Part shown: positions 35,701 through 48,973 of the stretch, piece after piece
Layout of the letters: every line of letters begins with the position of its first letter
Numbering within the stretch: the first letter of the stretch is position 1
Assembly (NCBI GenBank): GCA_028564705.1
Contig: JAPXFQ010002633.1
Span: 271,001 to 335,000, forward strand
Reading direction: 5' to 3'
DNA length: 64,000 bases
Source of the DNA: Apricaphanius iberus
Taxonomy: Eukaryota > Chordata > Actinopteri > Cyprinodontiformes > Aphaniidae
Position numbers and translations under genes: made by a program
Notes under the pieces: model-generated
Told to the model about the DNA's origin: nothing
Database searches by the model: none
The model's input: only the letters and a program-made list of their open reading frames with translations

Positions 35701-36900
35701 CACTATACAAAAATATATATTTTTAATTTAATTTCATTCACCTACACAAATGAATTGAAATGTTCCAATTGATTTATTATTCATTAGCTTAACATTCAAG
35801 TTTTTCTTTTGGGCTTCAGGAACATTCAGTGAACATACAAATTACTGGATCTGAGCTCTTGCATGTTTGTTACACATATGGTATCTGCAATTATTCAAGG
35901 CCATTTAAGTTACTGCCAAAATGTTGACCTGATGGCTTAATGGGCATGATGTGTCTCAGCACAATGCAGTGTGTGAGAAGGCTCAAACTTGACAATGTAG
36001 AGATCTGCCTAGACATCCTCTTTTAGGAGTAAAAGTACATGGTGCAGTGAAGTAGCTTTTTAACCAAACATAAAATTCCTTCTTTTCGTGTTTCAAAAAC
36101 AAAGTATTTGTAAACTGATGTCTCCATATGTGTCCAGTCGTGGTAGAAGGAATATACAGTGCCTTTAAGTTTTAGGGTTTCAAATATCAGAAGGCCAGGC
36201 AAATCATCTGGTTTTTAAGATCTAAAATTAAAATTAAGTATTAAAAATCACATAACAGATTAAAAAAATATATTTAATAGAAAAAGAAGAGTACCTCAGA
36301 TGATTTAATAGCTGGCAAAATTACCTTAACAAGCATACAATATGTATATTTCTTGCATTTCAATGGTATATGAAGGTAATGGCATGCTAAGGTAAACAAA
36401 GCTCCAGTATTTTATTCATGCACATTTTTTATATCACAAAATTACGGTAGATCTTAAGCTAAATGTGGTTGCCACAGATTGTAAGTTATCTAGATATACA
36501 ATTCAAAGGTGTACCATTGCTACTGAAATTGCATAAGTGCTACTCAAATTTCCTAGCAATGAACCGATAACAAGACTACTTAATATCATGCCTGTAGATG
36601 AAAAGTCACTCACCTGGGCACGCCTAGCACTTGAAGTGGTTCCAACAAAAGACGGGCAACTTAATTTTTGATTAATTCCACTATTACTGATTTGAGCCCT
36701 TGGGAGCACTTTTCAGCATTTACCTTTTAATCAAAGATGAGCATGTGATCATTACAGTAATATCAACGCATGTCACCTCTTCCCAGTACACACTCACTAC
36801 ACAAAAAAGGGGCAAAACAATTAAACATGCTTTATAGGTTGAAAAGGACTTAATGTTTCACAAATATGTTTTTTTTTAATCATGGTTAGTTCCAAATATC
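32791..36900. other. Non-coding, nothing certain
   Basis: AT-rich. The minus-strand open frame 33894-33529 (121 codons) has no recognisable domain and no splice context. The rest carries no named repeat. Confidence 0.4.
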
Positions 36901-36939
36901 TGCTTTTGGCAGACCGAGGGATGCATGGAGGTAGAGATC

Positions 36940-37300
36940 TGGGTGTAAACGCTTGCTATTCCAACTGAAACTCGCTAAGGAGGCATGGCCGAGACTCGGC
37001 TACTTTATAACCCACAGTGGAAGTGCAGCTCACATTGCACATTCCTACTAATGTCACATATCATTGCTTAGCCAATTGTGATGGCAGTTTCAAATTTGAA
37101 TATAATACAGAATTTTAACCTGCAAATGGCGCTACACTGAACGTTTTAGGCAGATCATTAATATTTTAAATAAGATGCAGTAAAATGCCAAAATAATGAC
37201 TACACATGTAGACAGCACTGTTAGACACTCATTTATACAGTTTGTCAGTAAAAAACAAAACAATATTTGGGGTTGAGTTGCTCTAGAAATCACTACAGTT
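36940..37300. mobile_element. Second, diverged copy of TTAA-type element C
   Basis: AGGCATGGCCGAGACTCGGC, then ATTTAT ACAGTTTGTCAGT and the end GGGTTGAGTTGCTCTA, parallel 25820-25850 and 26110-26162 in order and orientation. Confidence 0.6.
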
Positions 37301-38110
37301 CATTGAAGTTCATCGTCATGAATTTATGTAGCATTCCTTTCAGTTCCCATCACAATACTAAGCTCTACACTTAGACTGGTTCAAAGCAAAATGGTTGATT
37401 CTTTTGCTTTTCTGTCATGAAGCTTTTGATGTGCCACTGTATTTGGGATTATTATTTTGACCCAGTTTAGGTTATACTTTAGCGGCCAGATAGCTTAACA
37501 TTTGCCTTGCTACATAGTCAGTTCAGTAATTGCAATGTATCAGAAAGATGTTGGTCTTAAACAAGGCAAAAATCTTAAGCATCCAACACCATGGTTTATA
37601 AAGTAAAGCTAAAATATAACTTGTCTCTGGACTTCTCTGTTCCAGTGTTGGTATTTCCTTTCTTAGTGGGAGGAACATGATGGCAAGATCAAAGGCACTA
37701 AACTCTCATTTATCTACAACAAAAAACAAGGAAGCTCAGATTACAGCACTTACAGTAGAAAATAAGCCCTTTTTTCTATGGAGAGGACAAGACATCTACA
37801 AATAAAGCCTTTTTTCCTGTTTCAATCAGGTTAAACACAGTCACAGTCCTTCCTGACTGATTTAGCATGGTATTATTTACCGAGGGAGCTACTCTGTCTT
37901 CACTTTTTCGGCCTTCACTCTGTCAATCGTTTACCTCTACTTCACGTTGGTTTTCGTCCTCTTGGCATTTATACCATTGTGTCAGCAGTGAAAGCATTAT
38001 AGTTCTTATTTCAGTGTCTTACACAAAATCTGCCTGTATTCAAAAATTAGTAGTGGACGAGATTTATAAAGTAGAGCATTCCACACTCAAGTTTCACTAT
38101 ACACTCAAAA
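37301..38110. other. Non-coding, nothing recognised
   Basis: No gene or repeat recognised. The 93-codon frame 37867-38148 runs into the neighbouring palindromic element. Confidence 0.4.
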
Positions 38111-38112
38111 AG

Positions 38113-39156
38113 AAAAACTTTTTGGATGAACATAATAAAATTATGTAAATCATTTCCAGCTATCTAATTTGGGTTAATTTAGCAATAATGAATTTTGTAC
38201 TAAATGTAAACTTGTTGGGTCAAGCTAATACATTTAGGTTGCTATAAGGCACAAAAATAAACAGCAGTGGACGGACTCAAACTCAGAAAAGGGCCTCTCT
38301 TTTCTGAGCACCTGCACTAACCACTTGGATACACAATCACTCTGAAACTTTGCATACAATAATAAAAATGACTTAATTTCCAGTGTTAACAAAACATTTA
38401 TTATAATATTATAAAGACCTGCCAGTTAAATTTTTTTTTGACAAAAAGTCAAGGATTTGTGTTACTGAAATCATTATAATCATGTTGAGTTAACACTGAA
38501 ATGAAGTCATATATTTTATTATATACAAGTTTTCAGACTGATTATGTAGCAAAGTGGTTAGTGCAGGTGCTTAGAAAACTGAGGCCCTTTTCTGAGTTTG
38601 AGTCCATCCACTGCTGTTTATTTGTGTGCCTTATAGCAACCTAAATATATTAGGTTGACCCAACATTCACATTTGGTTCATTCAACAAAATTCCATCCAT
38701 CCATCCATCCATTATCTTAGCCGCTTATCCAATTCAGGGTCGCGGGGGCAGCTGGAGCCTATCACAGCAGTTAACAGGCGTAAGGCAGGGTACACCCTGG
38801 ACAGGACGCCAGTCTGTTGCAGGGCCAACACAAAGAGAGACAGACAGCCATTCACACTCACACTCATTCCTAGGGACAATTTAGAGTGATCAATTCACCT
38901 ATCATGCATGTTTTTGGACAGTGGGAGGAAGCCGGAGTACCCGGAGGGAACCCACGCATACACGGGGAGAACATGCAAACTCCATGCAGAAAGACCCTGG
39001 GCCGGGATACGAACCCACGACCTTCTTGCTGCAAGGCAACAGTGCTAACCACTGCGCCACCGTGCAGCCCTCAACAAAATTCATTATTGCTAAATCAACC
39101 CAAATCAGTTGTGGTGGAAATTTACAAAATTGTATTATGTTCATCCAACAAGTTTT
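38113..39156. mobile_element. Large foldback element with about 330-bp inverted arms, split by a SINE
   Basis: The left arm (38113 to about 38430) and right arm (about 38450-39156 minus the SINE) are reverse complements along almost their whole length: for example GGATGAACATAATA against TATTATGTTCATCC, GGTTGCTATAAGGCACA against TGTGCCTTATAGCAACC, and GCACCTGCACTAACCACTT against AAGTGGTTAGTGCAGGTGC. The centre is near 38440. Each arm carries a tRNA-like stretch. No coding capacity. Confidence 0.85.
38694..39070 (-). mobile_element. tRNA-derived SINE, antisense, inside the foldback element
   Basis: Reverse-complement twin of the SINE at 5204-5575, with the (ATCC)n tail at its left and tRNA-like head at its right. 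The 12-bp target duplication TCAACAAAATTC lies at 38682-38693 and 39071-39082. The foldback arm is continuous across the insertion once the SINE is removed. Confidence 0.92.
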
Positions 39157-39200
39157 GTGTGTGTGTGTGTGTGTGTGTATGTGTGTGCATGTGTGTGTGT
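39157..39200. repeat. (TG)n microsatellite
   Basis: TG dinucleotides with two interruptions, directly after the foldback element. Confidence 0.95.
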
Positions 39201-39209
39201 AAATTTGAC

Positions 39210-40414
39210 CTCATAACTGTATAAGTATTTTAGGTGTTTTCATAACTCTAAGAAAGATTTTTCAAAAATGTATTGCTGCCATTTCAAAGACTATTTATAT
39301 TATATGCATTTGCATATTTATATTAACAAGCATAAGAGCATTTTCAAAATAGATGCTGGCATAGTTTTAATTATTTTCAGTCAACCAAGGTTTTTCTGTT
39401 TTGTCTTGTTTTTTTAGTATCATCCTTTAGTATCATCAAAAATTATCTAAATTGCCTATCAAAATTAGATTATTCTAGATGCACCCTTTTTCAAATTTGT
39501 GAACATATACAGATTAGTGACATGCATTCTATCCTTTTATATTGTTTTGTTATTGATTGCCTTTTAACTTTACAAACCAGGTAATTAATTATTTTATCTT
39601 GTATCATTCCATCAACTTGCCAAATGTTACTAATGGAAATTAGCCTCTAAGGTTGCATCTGAGCCATTTACATGATAAATTGATGTGCAGAGAGAGTTTT
39701 TCTTAATGCACGACATCAGTCAGTACTGTTCAGGGAAGCTCTCGATTTGTGCACAGCAGTCTCTTTGTGTTATTGGCCTGACACAGTGGACATGACAGAG
39801 AATGGCTTGAAGGAACGTGGCTTCATTAACAAGTGCTGGTTCTAATAAGGGAAAAGGAGAACTTGCAAGTTAATTTCAACGACTTTGTTTAAGAAGACAC
39901 TGAGCACTGTGTATTGTCCCTTCATTTAGTGCAGTTTTTGCTTATCCTTAGGCATCTAAAATGGTAACAATGGATTTACTTTGTAATTCCTTGGGATCCT
40001 GGTAAACCAGTGGTTTAAGCATATTACATTGTTTTTTTTTACATTTTTACATTTTCCTTTCTGCAACAGTCTTTGTCTGAACATATTATCAGAACTGTGT
40101 TTATGACTTTGACATACCCCTGCATAATCCTTCCATCACCACAACTGCCACTGTACAGAATGTATACTGATGTAATGCAGTTGTTATCAAACAGGATTAA
40201 TGCATACATGCAATCTAACTACAATGATGTATCTGTCCAATAATGCACCTATGTTTGTACATGCTTGTGTGAACTTCTCCACACCCACTGGCAGCAATGA
40301 GTTGTCAGTTTGCTGTAGGTCATTGTCATTTAATTAAATGATTCACTGGATATGCACTAATGGGCTTAAGGAGCTAAAGACAAATGGCTGCCCACGCATG
40401 CGCACAAAATCACT

Positions 40415-40449
<35 letters not shown>

Positions 40450-42380
40450 TCATATATGCTCTCACATGCATTTTTTGGCACCTGCTGTCTTTATGCCAAT
40501 TAGATGCTGAACTAATGAGTCAGATCAGAGAAGTTTAGTTCAAAGACATGGTTTGTTTAGTCATGTCTCTTTTCACATCTGCAGGCTCGCTCTTTTTTCT
40601 CGATGAGCAACTTCTACATTTCTACCCTTTTTTTCTTATACATTATGTTTTCTAGTTCATATTGTAAATGCATTTGTTTATATTATTGTAATATTTTCTT
40701 ATCTTTTTATACATCATCAGTAGATCATTTCCTTCTCATGCTGGAAATCTGTCACGCCCATTAGACAGCTTTTAGCTGCTTGGCCTCTAATCCACTTGTT
40801 TGGTTTGTTGTTGCCATTTTCATCAGGGTCCCAAATCGATGCTTAATTATAATGTGACAACTGCCCCCTTCCCTTGTCTCTACATGCAGAACCTCTTTTT
40901 CCTTTCTGCGCCCTCCCTGTCCGCCTGAGCTTCAGATCTTGGACACAGAAAAACGTAATTAAAAAAGATTTTTGACACCCAGTTAGCCAGGGAAAGTGAG
41001 TGGAGGAGGGGAGTAATGGGAGAGAGCCTAAGATAGTAAGAAGAGGAACCACAGGAATAGCGGGGGGAGTATGCAAGGATTGAGGCATTAGAGGAGGAGA
41101 CTGCGGGGCAGAAGAGAGGAGGAGCAAAGCAAACAAGGAACTGAAGAGGATAAGGAAAACAGATAAGAGGGGATTGGTAGAAGAGGATCAGAAATGAGTG
41201 CTGGTGGATGGATTGCTATAAGAGAAAACAAATTATTCATCAGCTTAAGTTTTCTTAAGGCTCATTTCTGGTGATTTACTTTACCCTCTTTATGTGACAG
41301 TGGCAGTAAGAAAATGTGACACCTTTAACACCATTCCTATGGATTTTTATTTTTTTAATAAATTAAAAATAATTCATTATTTAACTATGTTGTGCTCATC
41401 TAAAATCATTTAGATACATTTTAAATATTGTTGTACAGTTCAGGATACCAGAATCCATTCAGTAACAACTAATATCAGTATTAAGTGGGATATTTTGAAC
41501 TCTTGAGTTAGTTATGCTTTTATATGCCCAATTTAAGACAAAAAAAACATTTAAATACTAAGCTTTGACATGAACAAATACTCAGATTGTCAGAGGAATA
41601 CCACAAGCTCACTCTCTCTGATCTTCCTTGTTTTCATTTGGATGTAACTTGTCACAGAGTATAAGTAGGTCATTGCACACAAGTGTTATCTACTCTTAAA
41701 TGCTATAGTCATATAGCTATATTTCTGGTATTAATATTTTTATATAATCTAGTATTAATGATTGTTGGGGATTTAGAGGAGGCTATCGTTGTCTGGTTAA
41801 TAATCATTTGTAATAATTATACCAATAACTTAATACTGGGTTAATTATTAATTTAACTTGAATTGTCAGTGACAAAATGAGCAAAGCAGGGCACCATCAA
41901 TGGTACTTCAATACTGATGTATTAAATCAATCCACAAGAAAATAAGCACAGAGATTTTGTCTCAAGTTTAAAAAACCACTCTGATTAAAATTAGTTAAGG
42001 TCTGGACCTATTTTGGTGAAAAAGCCTTGTTTGATCTCCTACATAAATAGCTCAGTGCTTAAATCACTTTTATTTAAGAATATGCACAGTTTTATCTAAT
42101 GTTCAGCTAACCTACTCAAGCTTCTTTTTGCTATTTTGTAAACAAGTTATTTGATCTGGGTACATATCTGCTTAGAACACTGGTATGCCATATGTATTCA
42201 ACCACGCTATGACCATTTTAGATGCCTAAATAGCTGGACTTCTTGTTTTAAATTGAAGAAGTATCACTCAGTAAACTAACTTATAATCAGACCTGAAGAA
42301 TCCTTTCAAACAATAGCATAAACGTAATCACAAAACAAAGAGCACTCCAGTATTCATAGCTTTATTTTTTCAGTCAATAA
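39210..42380. other. Non-coding, nothing recognised
   Basis: AT-rich with a (CA)n tract at 40418-40445 and a purine-rich block at 40985-41180. No exon recognised. Confidence 0.45.
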
Positions 42381-42387
42381 GAATAAC

Positions 42388-42674
42388 AATAATAATGGAT
42401 TGCATTTATATAGTGCTTCCCAAGAAACTCAAAGCGCTTTTACAATTTCACTATTTATTCACTTTCACATTCACATTGGTGAAGGCAAGCTACGATTATA
42501 GCTACAGCTGCCCCGGGGCAGACTTACAGAAGAAAGGTTGCCATATCGCGCCATCGAGCCCTCTGGCCAACACCAGTAGGTGGTGAGTAAACTGAATTAC
42601 CACAGGACACGACAAACCGGCAACCCTCTGGTTACAAACCGAACTCCGAACCCCTGAGCCATTGTCGCCCCTCA
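42388..42674 (-). mobile_element. tRNA-derived SINE (second family), antisense
   Basis: The reverse complement starts GGGGCGACAATGGCTCAGGG, with a tRNA-like head, and ends AAGCACTATATAAATGCAAT. Head and tail match the + strand copy at 58252-58545. Confidence 0.7.
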
Positions 42675-42689
42675 AAGTAAATCAGTAGC

Positions 42690-44429
42690 TTAAGCCATAT
42701 AACTGTCTGCATATACTAACAGCAGTTTGATATGTATGGTGTAGTTATGTTGGCGATAAAAAGTGTTTGAATATTACACAACCTCTGAGCAAAATTACCA
42801 GCTGCTAGTATTTATGGTCATCATGCATACATCATCACTTCTTAAACTGTTCGTGATTATCTGATGAAGATCTGATGTCAGGGCCATACATATTTGAACT
42901 GGGAAATGCTGTGCTGACATTTAGAAAGTACAGCTTTCAATCTACAAAGTGGATATTGTTGTTGTGACAAGCAAAATGGCTTAACAATGGATCTTACAGC
43001 TTCATTGATTATACTTTCTGTCCACAAACCATAACAGGTGTTTCGTCTTCATTTGAAACGTAACCCTAACCCTTTATCAGTCATTTTCTGGAATGTGGGC
43101 CACCTGAGACCATTTCTGTTTTAATGTTATTGCATAAATGAGTGTAAAGATCACTAAAATATTTAATAGTGATTAATTCAAAGTTAATAAAAATGCATTG
43201 CATTTACTGTAAGGGCTTGTCGGGCATTATGCCTCTTAAGGACGCATCTTGATAGTATACAAGATGAGCTAAACCCATTGCAGTCAATATAACTCACAAC
43301 GTTCATGTAATGTAGTCCAAAATACTATTGCCAAAATGTGATTTAAGATTTTTTTGTCAATTGTTTCTTTGAAACAATTTAAAATTATAACAGTAATTTT
43401 ATCTGTGTAGTTTGCAGATTACTTGTCACTCGTAGTCTGGTTTAGCCTTATCCTATTATTAGCTATTAACTGGGCTGGGCATGGGAGTCAAGGTTTGGGT
43501 GTGGGGGGGGTGGGGGTCCAGAGTGAATGTGTGAATAATAAATAAATTAGTGAATAATTAATCTATTATAGATGTAAACAGCAAACAGCATTGGGATGAG
43601 ATGTGCTCATTTACTGTTGGTATTGAAAATTATATAAAATTGTACTAATTCCAGAATAATTTAAAAAATTAGCAGGCATATTTTTTTTTCTGGTTTTACT
43701 ACTGATAATCAACAATGACTACCACAATCTGTTATCCAAATACAGCTAGGTGTACTGCAGTGCCTGGGAAATCAAACATTGAAGTTTACAAAGTTGATAA
43801 AAACTGGATGCAGTAGGAGAATCTTTGTTGACATTTTGTGCGCATGTGCAAGTGGTTGGATGGCAAGCTAAAAATATAAACGGCGTTCTATAAAGATGCG
43901 ACAAACACTTCAAAGATAGTTACCTGGCGAAATCCCCAATATATAAGCACTTCACTATCTGAAGACAAGTAAAGGTTTCGAGAGTAGCTTAGAATCTCTA
44001 TTAATGAAAAAATCTAAGTTACTTAAAGCCCACATGAGGAAAAATTAGAAAATTAGAAAATCTGGGAAAAACATTGGTTTAATTCAGTGCCTTGGCTGCT
44101 GCTGTTGATCTGCTGCTTACGTGGCTCATCTGTACTCGGCCCAATGTTGCTTTTGTTTACTGTTGCTTTTAAGTACTGGGAGATTGTATGAGGGGTCTAG
44201 CTGTGATCATGTTTTTATTCTGTGGGGGGGAGTTATGTGGACATTTTAATCTTTAAAGCACTTTGAAATGCTATTTTGAATGAAAAGCACTTTATAAAGT
44301 TTGATTTGACTTTTATTTAATTCGCTGGTGTCCTGATCAGAAATCCACTGGGGAAACCTTTATTCCCATTTATTAGAATGCCCTGGTCCTTGCACTATTG
44401 AAAAATGAATGACTTTCAAATGTCTACAG
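42690..44429. other. Non-coding, with a LINE-type 3' tail
   Basis: AAAGCACTTTATAAAGTTTG at about 44284-44303, with its pair TTTAAAGCACTTTGAAATGC at 44254, is the tail of a LINE-derived insertion on the + strand. The rest is unassigned. Confidence 0.45.
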
Positions 44430-44598
44430 GCTTACGATTATTCTGTTCCAAGGATATTGGGCCAGTATCTTCTGAGAAACAAAAAGCTGTGGTTGTGCTA
44501 AAAGCAGAGGTCAGACCTGGCCAAGCAGAGTCTCAGCCTGATTTGCATCACCTTTGGGTGATTGCCAAAAACAATGGCACTGGCGACTGCAAAGTTAG
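44430..44598 (+). CDS. Unrecognised gene, internal exon a
   Basis: The acceptor is TCTACAG ending at 44429 and the donor AGTTAG|GTAAAT at 44599. The frame is open for 55 full codons, with two bases at each end. The peptide has a beta-rich stretch (KAVVVLKAEVRPGQ, then LHHLWVIAKNNGTGDC) with one N-glycosylation-type NGT, compatible with an extracellular beta-sandwich domain. I do not recognise the family. Its phase is incompatible with direct splicing to lrfn1 exon 6, so it should belong to another gene. Confidence 0.55.
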
Positions 44599-45634
44599 GT
44601 AAATCTTCATTGATCCGTGTCATTATTTATTCATGGTAATCTAGTTGCTGTTGAACCATTTCAGTTTTCCTGTGACTTAAGAAATATATTGGCCTCTGGT
44701 CTCTGGTGCAAAACTAAAACTCAAGCCCACACAATAATTCTTCTTTCTTTATGTTGTCTTGGAGAATATGCAGTCGTATAGCAGCTTTAATGTTTAAAGT
44801 CAAAGTCAGGGTACGACTTACAACTGGTGCATGATGGCAGTGCGTTGATCCCACTTTGGGACATCTGAATCAGAACACAAAAACAATATAACGTAGAGGA
44901 TTTTAAAATATGCAAACCTGAATCTTTTAATAAAAATATTCTCTAAATAGCAAATACATTGTCGGAGGGAATAAAAAAAAAAATATCTGTCCCCCGGCGG
45001 GCCGTACAATCATCCACACAGCAAGAATGAACCATATGCTTTGCTAAATGCTCCTGCAAACATGCAAAACAATCAAATTTTAGGGAAAACATGTTTCTTG
45101 CCAACCATTCCTATGATACAATGAGAGGAAACATAAACACTGACGTCATGAAAGATTCCCTTATTAAAAAGACTTAACATGAACTTGTACATGTGTATCT
45201 GTGTGCGTGCGTGTATGTGTTAAATATTGAGAATAACATAAAATACCTTAAAGCCTCTTTAACCAAGGTTTCTAAATGCTGTGCATTTTAGTATCTTATG
45301 AATACATTCTGAAACTTAGTCATTATTTCCCTGTAGTTCCTTATTAAAATTCCATTTTATTCTATTCTCTTATGATAAATGTGTTTGAAATGCATCATGA
45401 AAGTCATTCCAACCTTGAAGCATTCATCCATGTACAGTAAAATTGCTAAATTAGTCCTTGCTAACAGCTTTTCAGAGTTACAAAGTTCAATAATTTGATT
45501 AGAGAAAGAGGCTTCCTGCATGGCAAGCTTTAGCTTTATTATTTCAAATTGCTTTGTACATATGCACTCCTTTGTTTGTTTTTATCTGGAACAAGGCCAT
45601 TTGAATTTATAATGAGAAACATGTCAATTTGCAG

Positions 45635-45717
45635 GTCATGTGAAACATGTTATACACCAGAGGTATTGATTGATACAATGCTCCGTGGACATGTTGGATA
45701 TCGTTCTTTTCCTGTTG
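45635..45717 (+). CDS. Unrecognised gene, internal exon b
   Basis: The acceptor is AATTTGCAG ending at 45634 and the donor at 45718 reads GTAAAT. It takes two bases from exon a, encodes RSCETCYTPEVLIDTM and then RGHVGYRSFPV, and leaves one base. The two cysteines (CETC) follow the GDC at the end of exon a, suggesting a small cysteine cluster. The phase match to both neighbours is the main support. Confidence 0.55.
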
Positions 45718-46492
45718 GTAAATACTTGAAATACTATACCCACTTTGACTCTCTTTATCTGCCTGCTTCTTTCTCTTTTTCTGTCATCCTCTCATTTATA
45801 GGTTTCCTACAGTATTTGTTGCTTTGTATTTTTTAGATTTACATTTTCTAGATTTCACATTTGAATGAGATTTTTGTATGTTATTTTTATTGATACATTT
45901 TTTGTATTAACCTTAGCTTAGAGTGTTTTTAGAGAAATCCCCCATGATGTGATGAAGACATGTCTTTGTTCAGTAGTTCAGGAACTTTTTACCAGTACAA
46001 ATTCAGTAAATACAAAATCTTCCAAGTATTACTACTCCGACAGACATTTCAAAGTAGTTAAACAAGGCTTAGACTTTATATAAAAATGCTTATATCAATC
46101 AACCCTGTATGATTATGCATTAAATCTTCAAATTTCAAGATTAATGTTGAGAAGACAAAACTTAACATTGCTAGAAGCTGAAATTTCAAGTCAGGGGTTT
46201 CTCACCAGAAATGACTACACAATGTAATGTCTACCTTGCATATTAAACGTACTAATAGCCACTGGAGAAAAAGTAAATCTTTACAATTAAAATTAATATG
46301 GTAACAACTGAAGTGTAACCACGTTGGGCCTGATTTATCAAGATTCTTAATAATGACCACAATATTACGTGTTACACAAACATTTGGCACCTGTGGGTTG
46401 TTATCATGGCAAGTTGCAGTAGAAAAGAATGTATCTTGAAAATATGTAATCTGAATGTCTGAATTTAATTATTCATATTATGTATATATATA

Positions 46493-48085
46493 CACAACCG
46501 TTCAAAAGTTTGGGGTCACATTGAAATGTCCTTATTTTTGAAGGAAAAGCACTGTACTTTTCAATGAAGATAACTTTAAACTAGTCTTAACTTTAAAGAA
46601 ACACACGCTATACATTGCTAATGTGGTAAATGACTATTCTAGCTGCAAATGTCTGGTTTTTGGTGCAATATCTACATAGGTGTATAGAGGCCCATTTCCA
46701 GCAACTATCACTCCAGTGTTCTAATGGTACAATGTGTTTGCTCATTGGCTCAGAAGGCTAATTGATGATTAGAAAACCCTTGTGCAATCATGTTCACACA
46801 TCTGAAAACAGTTTAGCTCGGTACAGAAGCTACAAAACTGACCTTCCTTTGAGCAGATTGAGTTTCTGGAGCATCACATTTGTGGGGTCAATTAAACGCT
46901 CAAAATGGCCAGAAAAAGAGAACTTTCATCTGAAACTCGACAGTCTATTCTTGTTCTTAGAAATGAAGGCTATTCCTATTTCCTACAACGGTGTGTACTA
47001 CTCCCTTCAGAGGACAGCACAAACAGGCTCTAACCAGAGTAGAAAAAGAAGTGGGAGGCCGCGTTGCACAACTGAGCAAGAAGATAAGTACATTAGAGTC
47101 TCTAGTTTGAGAAACAGACGCCTCACAGGTCCCCAACTGGCATCTTCATTAAATAGTACCCGCAAAACACCAGTGTCAACATCTACAGTGAAGAGGCGGC
47201 TGCGGGATTCTGGGCTTCAGGGCAGAGTGGCAAAGAAAAAGCCATATCTGAGACTGGCCAATAAAAGAAAAAGATTGAGAAAAATTAAGTTAACACAGAC
47301 ATTGGACAGAGGAAGACTGGAAAAAAGTGCTGTGGACGGATGAATCCAAGTTTGAGGTGTTTGGATCACAAAGAAGAACGTTTGTGAGACGCAGAACAAC
47401 TGAAAAGATGCTGGAAGAATGCCTGACGCCATCTGTTAAGCATGGTGGAGGTAATGTGATGGTCTGGGGTTGCTTTGGTGCTGGTAAGGTGGGAGATTTG
47501 TACAGGGTAAAAGGGATTCTGAATAAGGAAGGCTATCACTCCATTTTGCAACGCCATGCCATACCCAGTGGACAGCGCTTGATTGGAGCCAATTTCATCC
47601 TACAACAGGACAATGACCCAAAACACACCTCGAAATTGTGCAAGAACTATTTAGAGAAGAAGCAGGCAGCTGGTATTCTATCGGTAATGGAGTGGCCAGC
47701 GCAGTCACCAGATTTGAACCCCGTTGAGCTGTTGTGGGAGCAGCTTGACCGTATGGTACGCAAGAAGTGCCCATCCAACCAATCCAAATTGTGGGAGCTG
47801 CTTCTAGAAGCGTGGGGTGCAATTTCTCCAGATTACCTCAACAAATTAACAGCTAGAATGCCAAAGGTCTGCAATGCTGTAATTGCTGCAAATGGAGGAT
47901 TCTTTGATGAAAGCAAAGTTTGATGTAAAAACAATCTTATTTCAAATAAAAATCATTATTTCTAACCTTGTCAATGTCTTGACTCTATTTTTTATTCATT
48001 TCACAGCGTATGGTGGTGAATAAGTGTGACTTTTTATGGAAAACACAAAATTGTTTGGGTGACCCCAAACTTTTGAACGGTAGTG
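46493..48085 (+). mobile_element. Full-length Tc1/mariner element of DD38E type (Intruder-like)
   Basis: Inverted ends CACAACCGTTCAAAAGTTTG... and, in reverse complement, CACTACCGTTCAAAAGTTTG..., 27 bp with one mismatch, flanked by TA. Length 1593 bp, typical of the superfamily. It carries one transposase gene, now broken. It sits in a TA-rich site within family G copy 2. Confidence 0.93.
46905..47923 (+). pseudogene. Tc1-type transposase, frameshifted
   Basis: The start is MARKRELSSETRQS at 46905. The N-terminal paired-like helix-turn-helix frame is lost within about 90 bases. A second frame carries the second DNA-binding half (GRPRCTTEQED, RRLTGPQLASSLN). The last frame, from about 47327, carries the catalytic domain: WTDESKF (first Asp, about 47339), ILQQDNDPKHTS (second Asp 47609-47611), SPDLNPVELLWEQLDR (Glu 47726-47728) and a stop at 47921. 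There are therefore at least two frameshifts and the element is not autonomous. Second Asp to Glu is 39 codons apart, i.e. 38 residues between, whereas classical Tc1 has 34. Confidence 0.9.
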
Positions 48086-48973
48086 TATATATATATATAT
48101 ATAATGCATATTTGCGGGAAAAACAGGCACATATTCACATAACTGTTAGATTTATGGCCATGAGACTAATTACTCTTAGGTTACATTGTGTGTGAATTAC
48201 ATTTTTCATTTGTCTGCGATAAACTTATGTTGAATGTGTTGCCGCAAAGTTAAGACATACCTTTCAGAAGCACTAAAAATATGGTCTAAAATAGCCAGTG
48301 CAAACATTTTTATTCTTAGTAAATCAAACTGTGCCTAATATTTGCCTATTATCCTCCCAATATTTTGCGTCTTCTTACAGAAACGCCCCTATTGTATATT
48401 TAGATTAGGGAAAACAGACTGCTAGCATCTTGCTCTGGGTTTAACAGCCGCAATGCTCTCTGAGTCATGTAAGTAAATCAGATACGGCCTGTTTTTGGGA
48501 CGCTGTGCTGTTTGCACCAGTTTTAACAAGTACAAACCATCGATAAATAAGGCCCATTGTCTTCAAATAGAAAAATGCTGAGAAATACATATCCATTACC
48601 TCTTTTTTTAAATTTAATTTCAAGACTAGTTAACTCCCATGCACAGGAATTGGAGTTTGGGATATTGTTTGAAGATTTTGCTATAAAATATTAATTTCAC
48701 TATAAAATATTAATTTCACTCTCATTCACTTATGGATCAAATATAAACCAATTTCTGTACGTTTATTAAACTGTAGCGATAACAGTGACAGGTATGAATA
48801 AATACTAGAACATATAATGATTTGTGTAAATTTTTTTGAGACAATTAAAAAAAATTCCAGACCTTAGGTTGCTCTTTATCATTTGGCTTCAGATAATTGA
48901 TGTGATTACAGGTAATTACACCAATTGCATTGGTTAAAATTTACAGTCTGTTCTTTTTGTTTTTAGAAGTCAG

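Larger units (their letters stand above)
46325..48556 (+). mobile_element. Interspersed repeat family G, copy 2, interrupted by a Tc1-like element
   Basis: Terminal inverted repeats TGGGCCTGATTTATC (46325) and TGGGCCTTATTTATC in reverse complement at the right end (48542-48556). Interior blocks match copy 1 at 22099-26195. The sequence without the Tc1 insertion is about 640 bases. Confidence 0.75.

Noticed and set aside
43063..43074. CCCTAACCC, telomere-like
   Set aside because: Only about two units; not an array.
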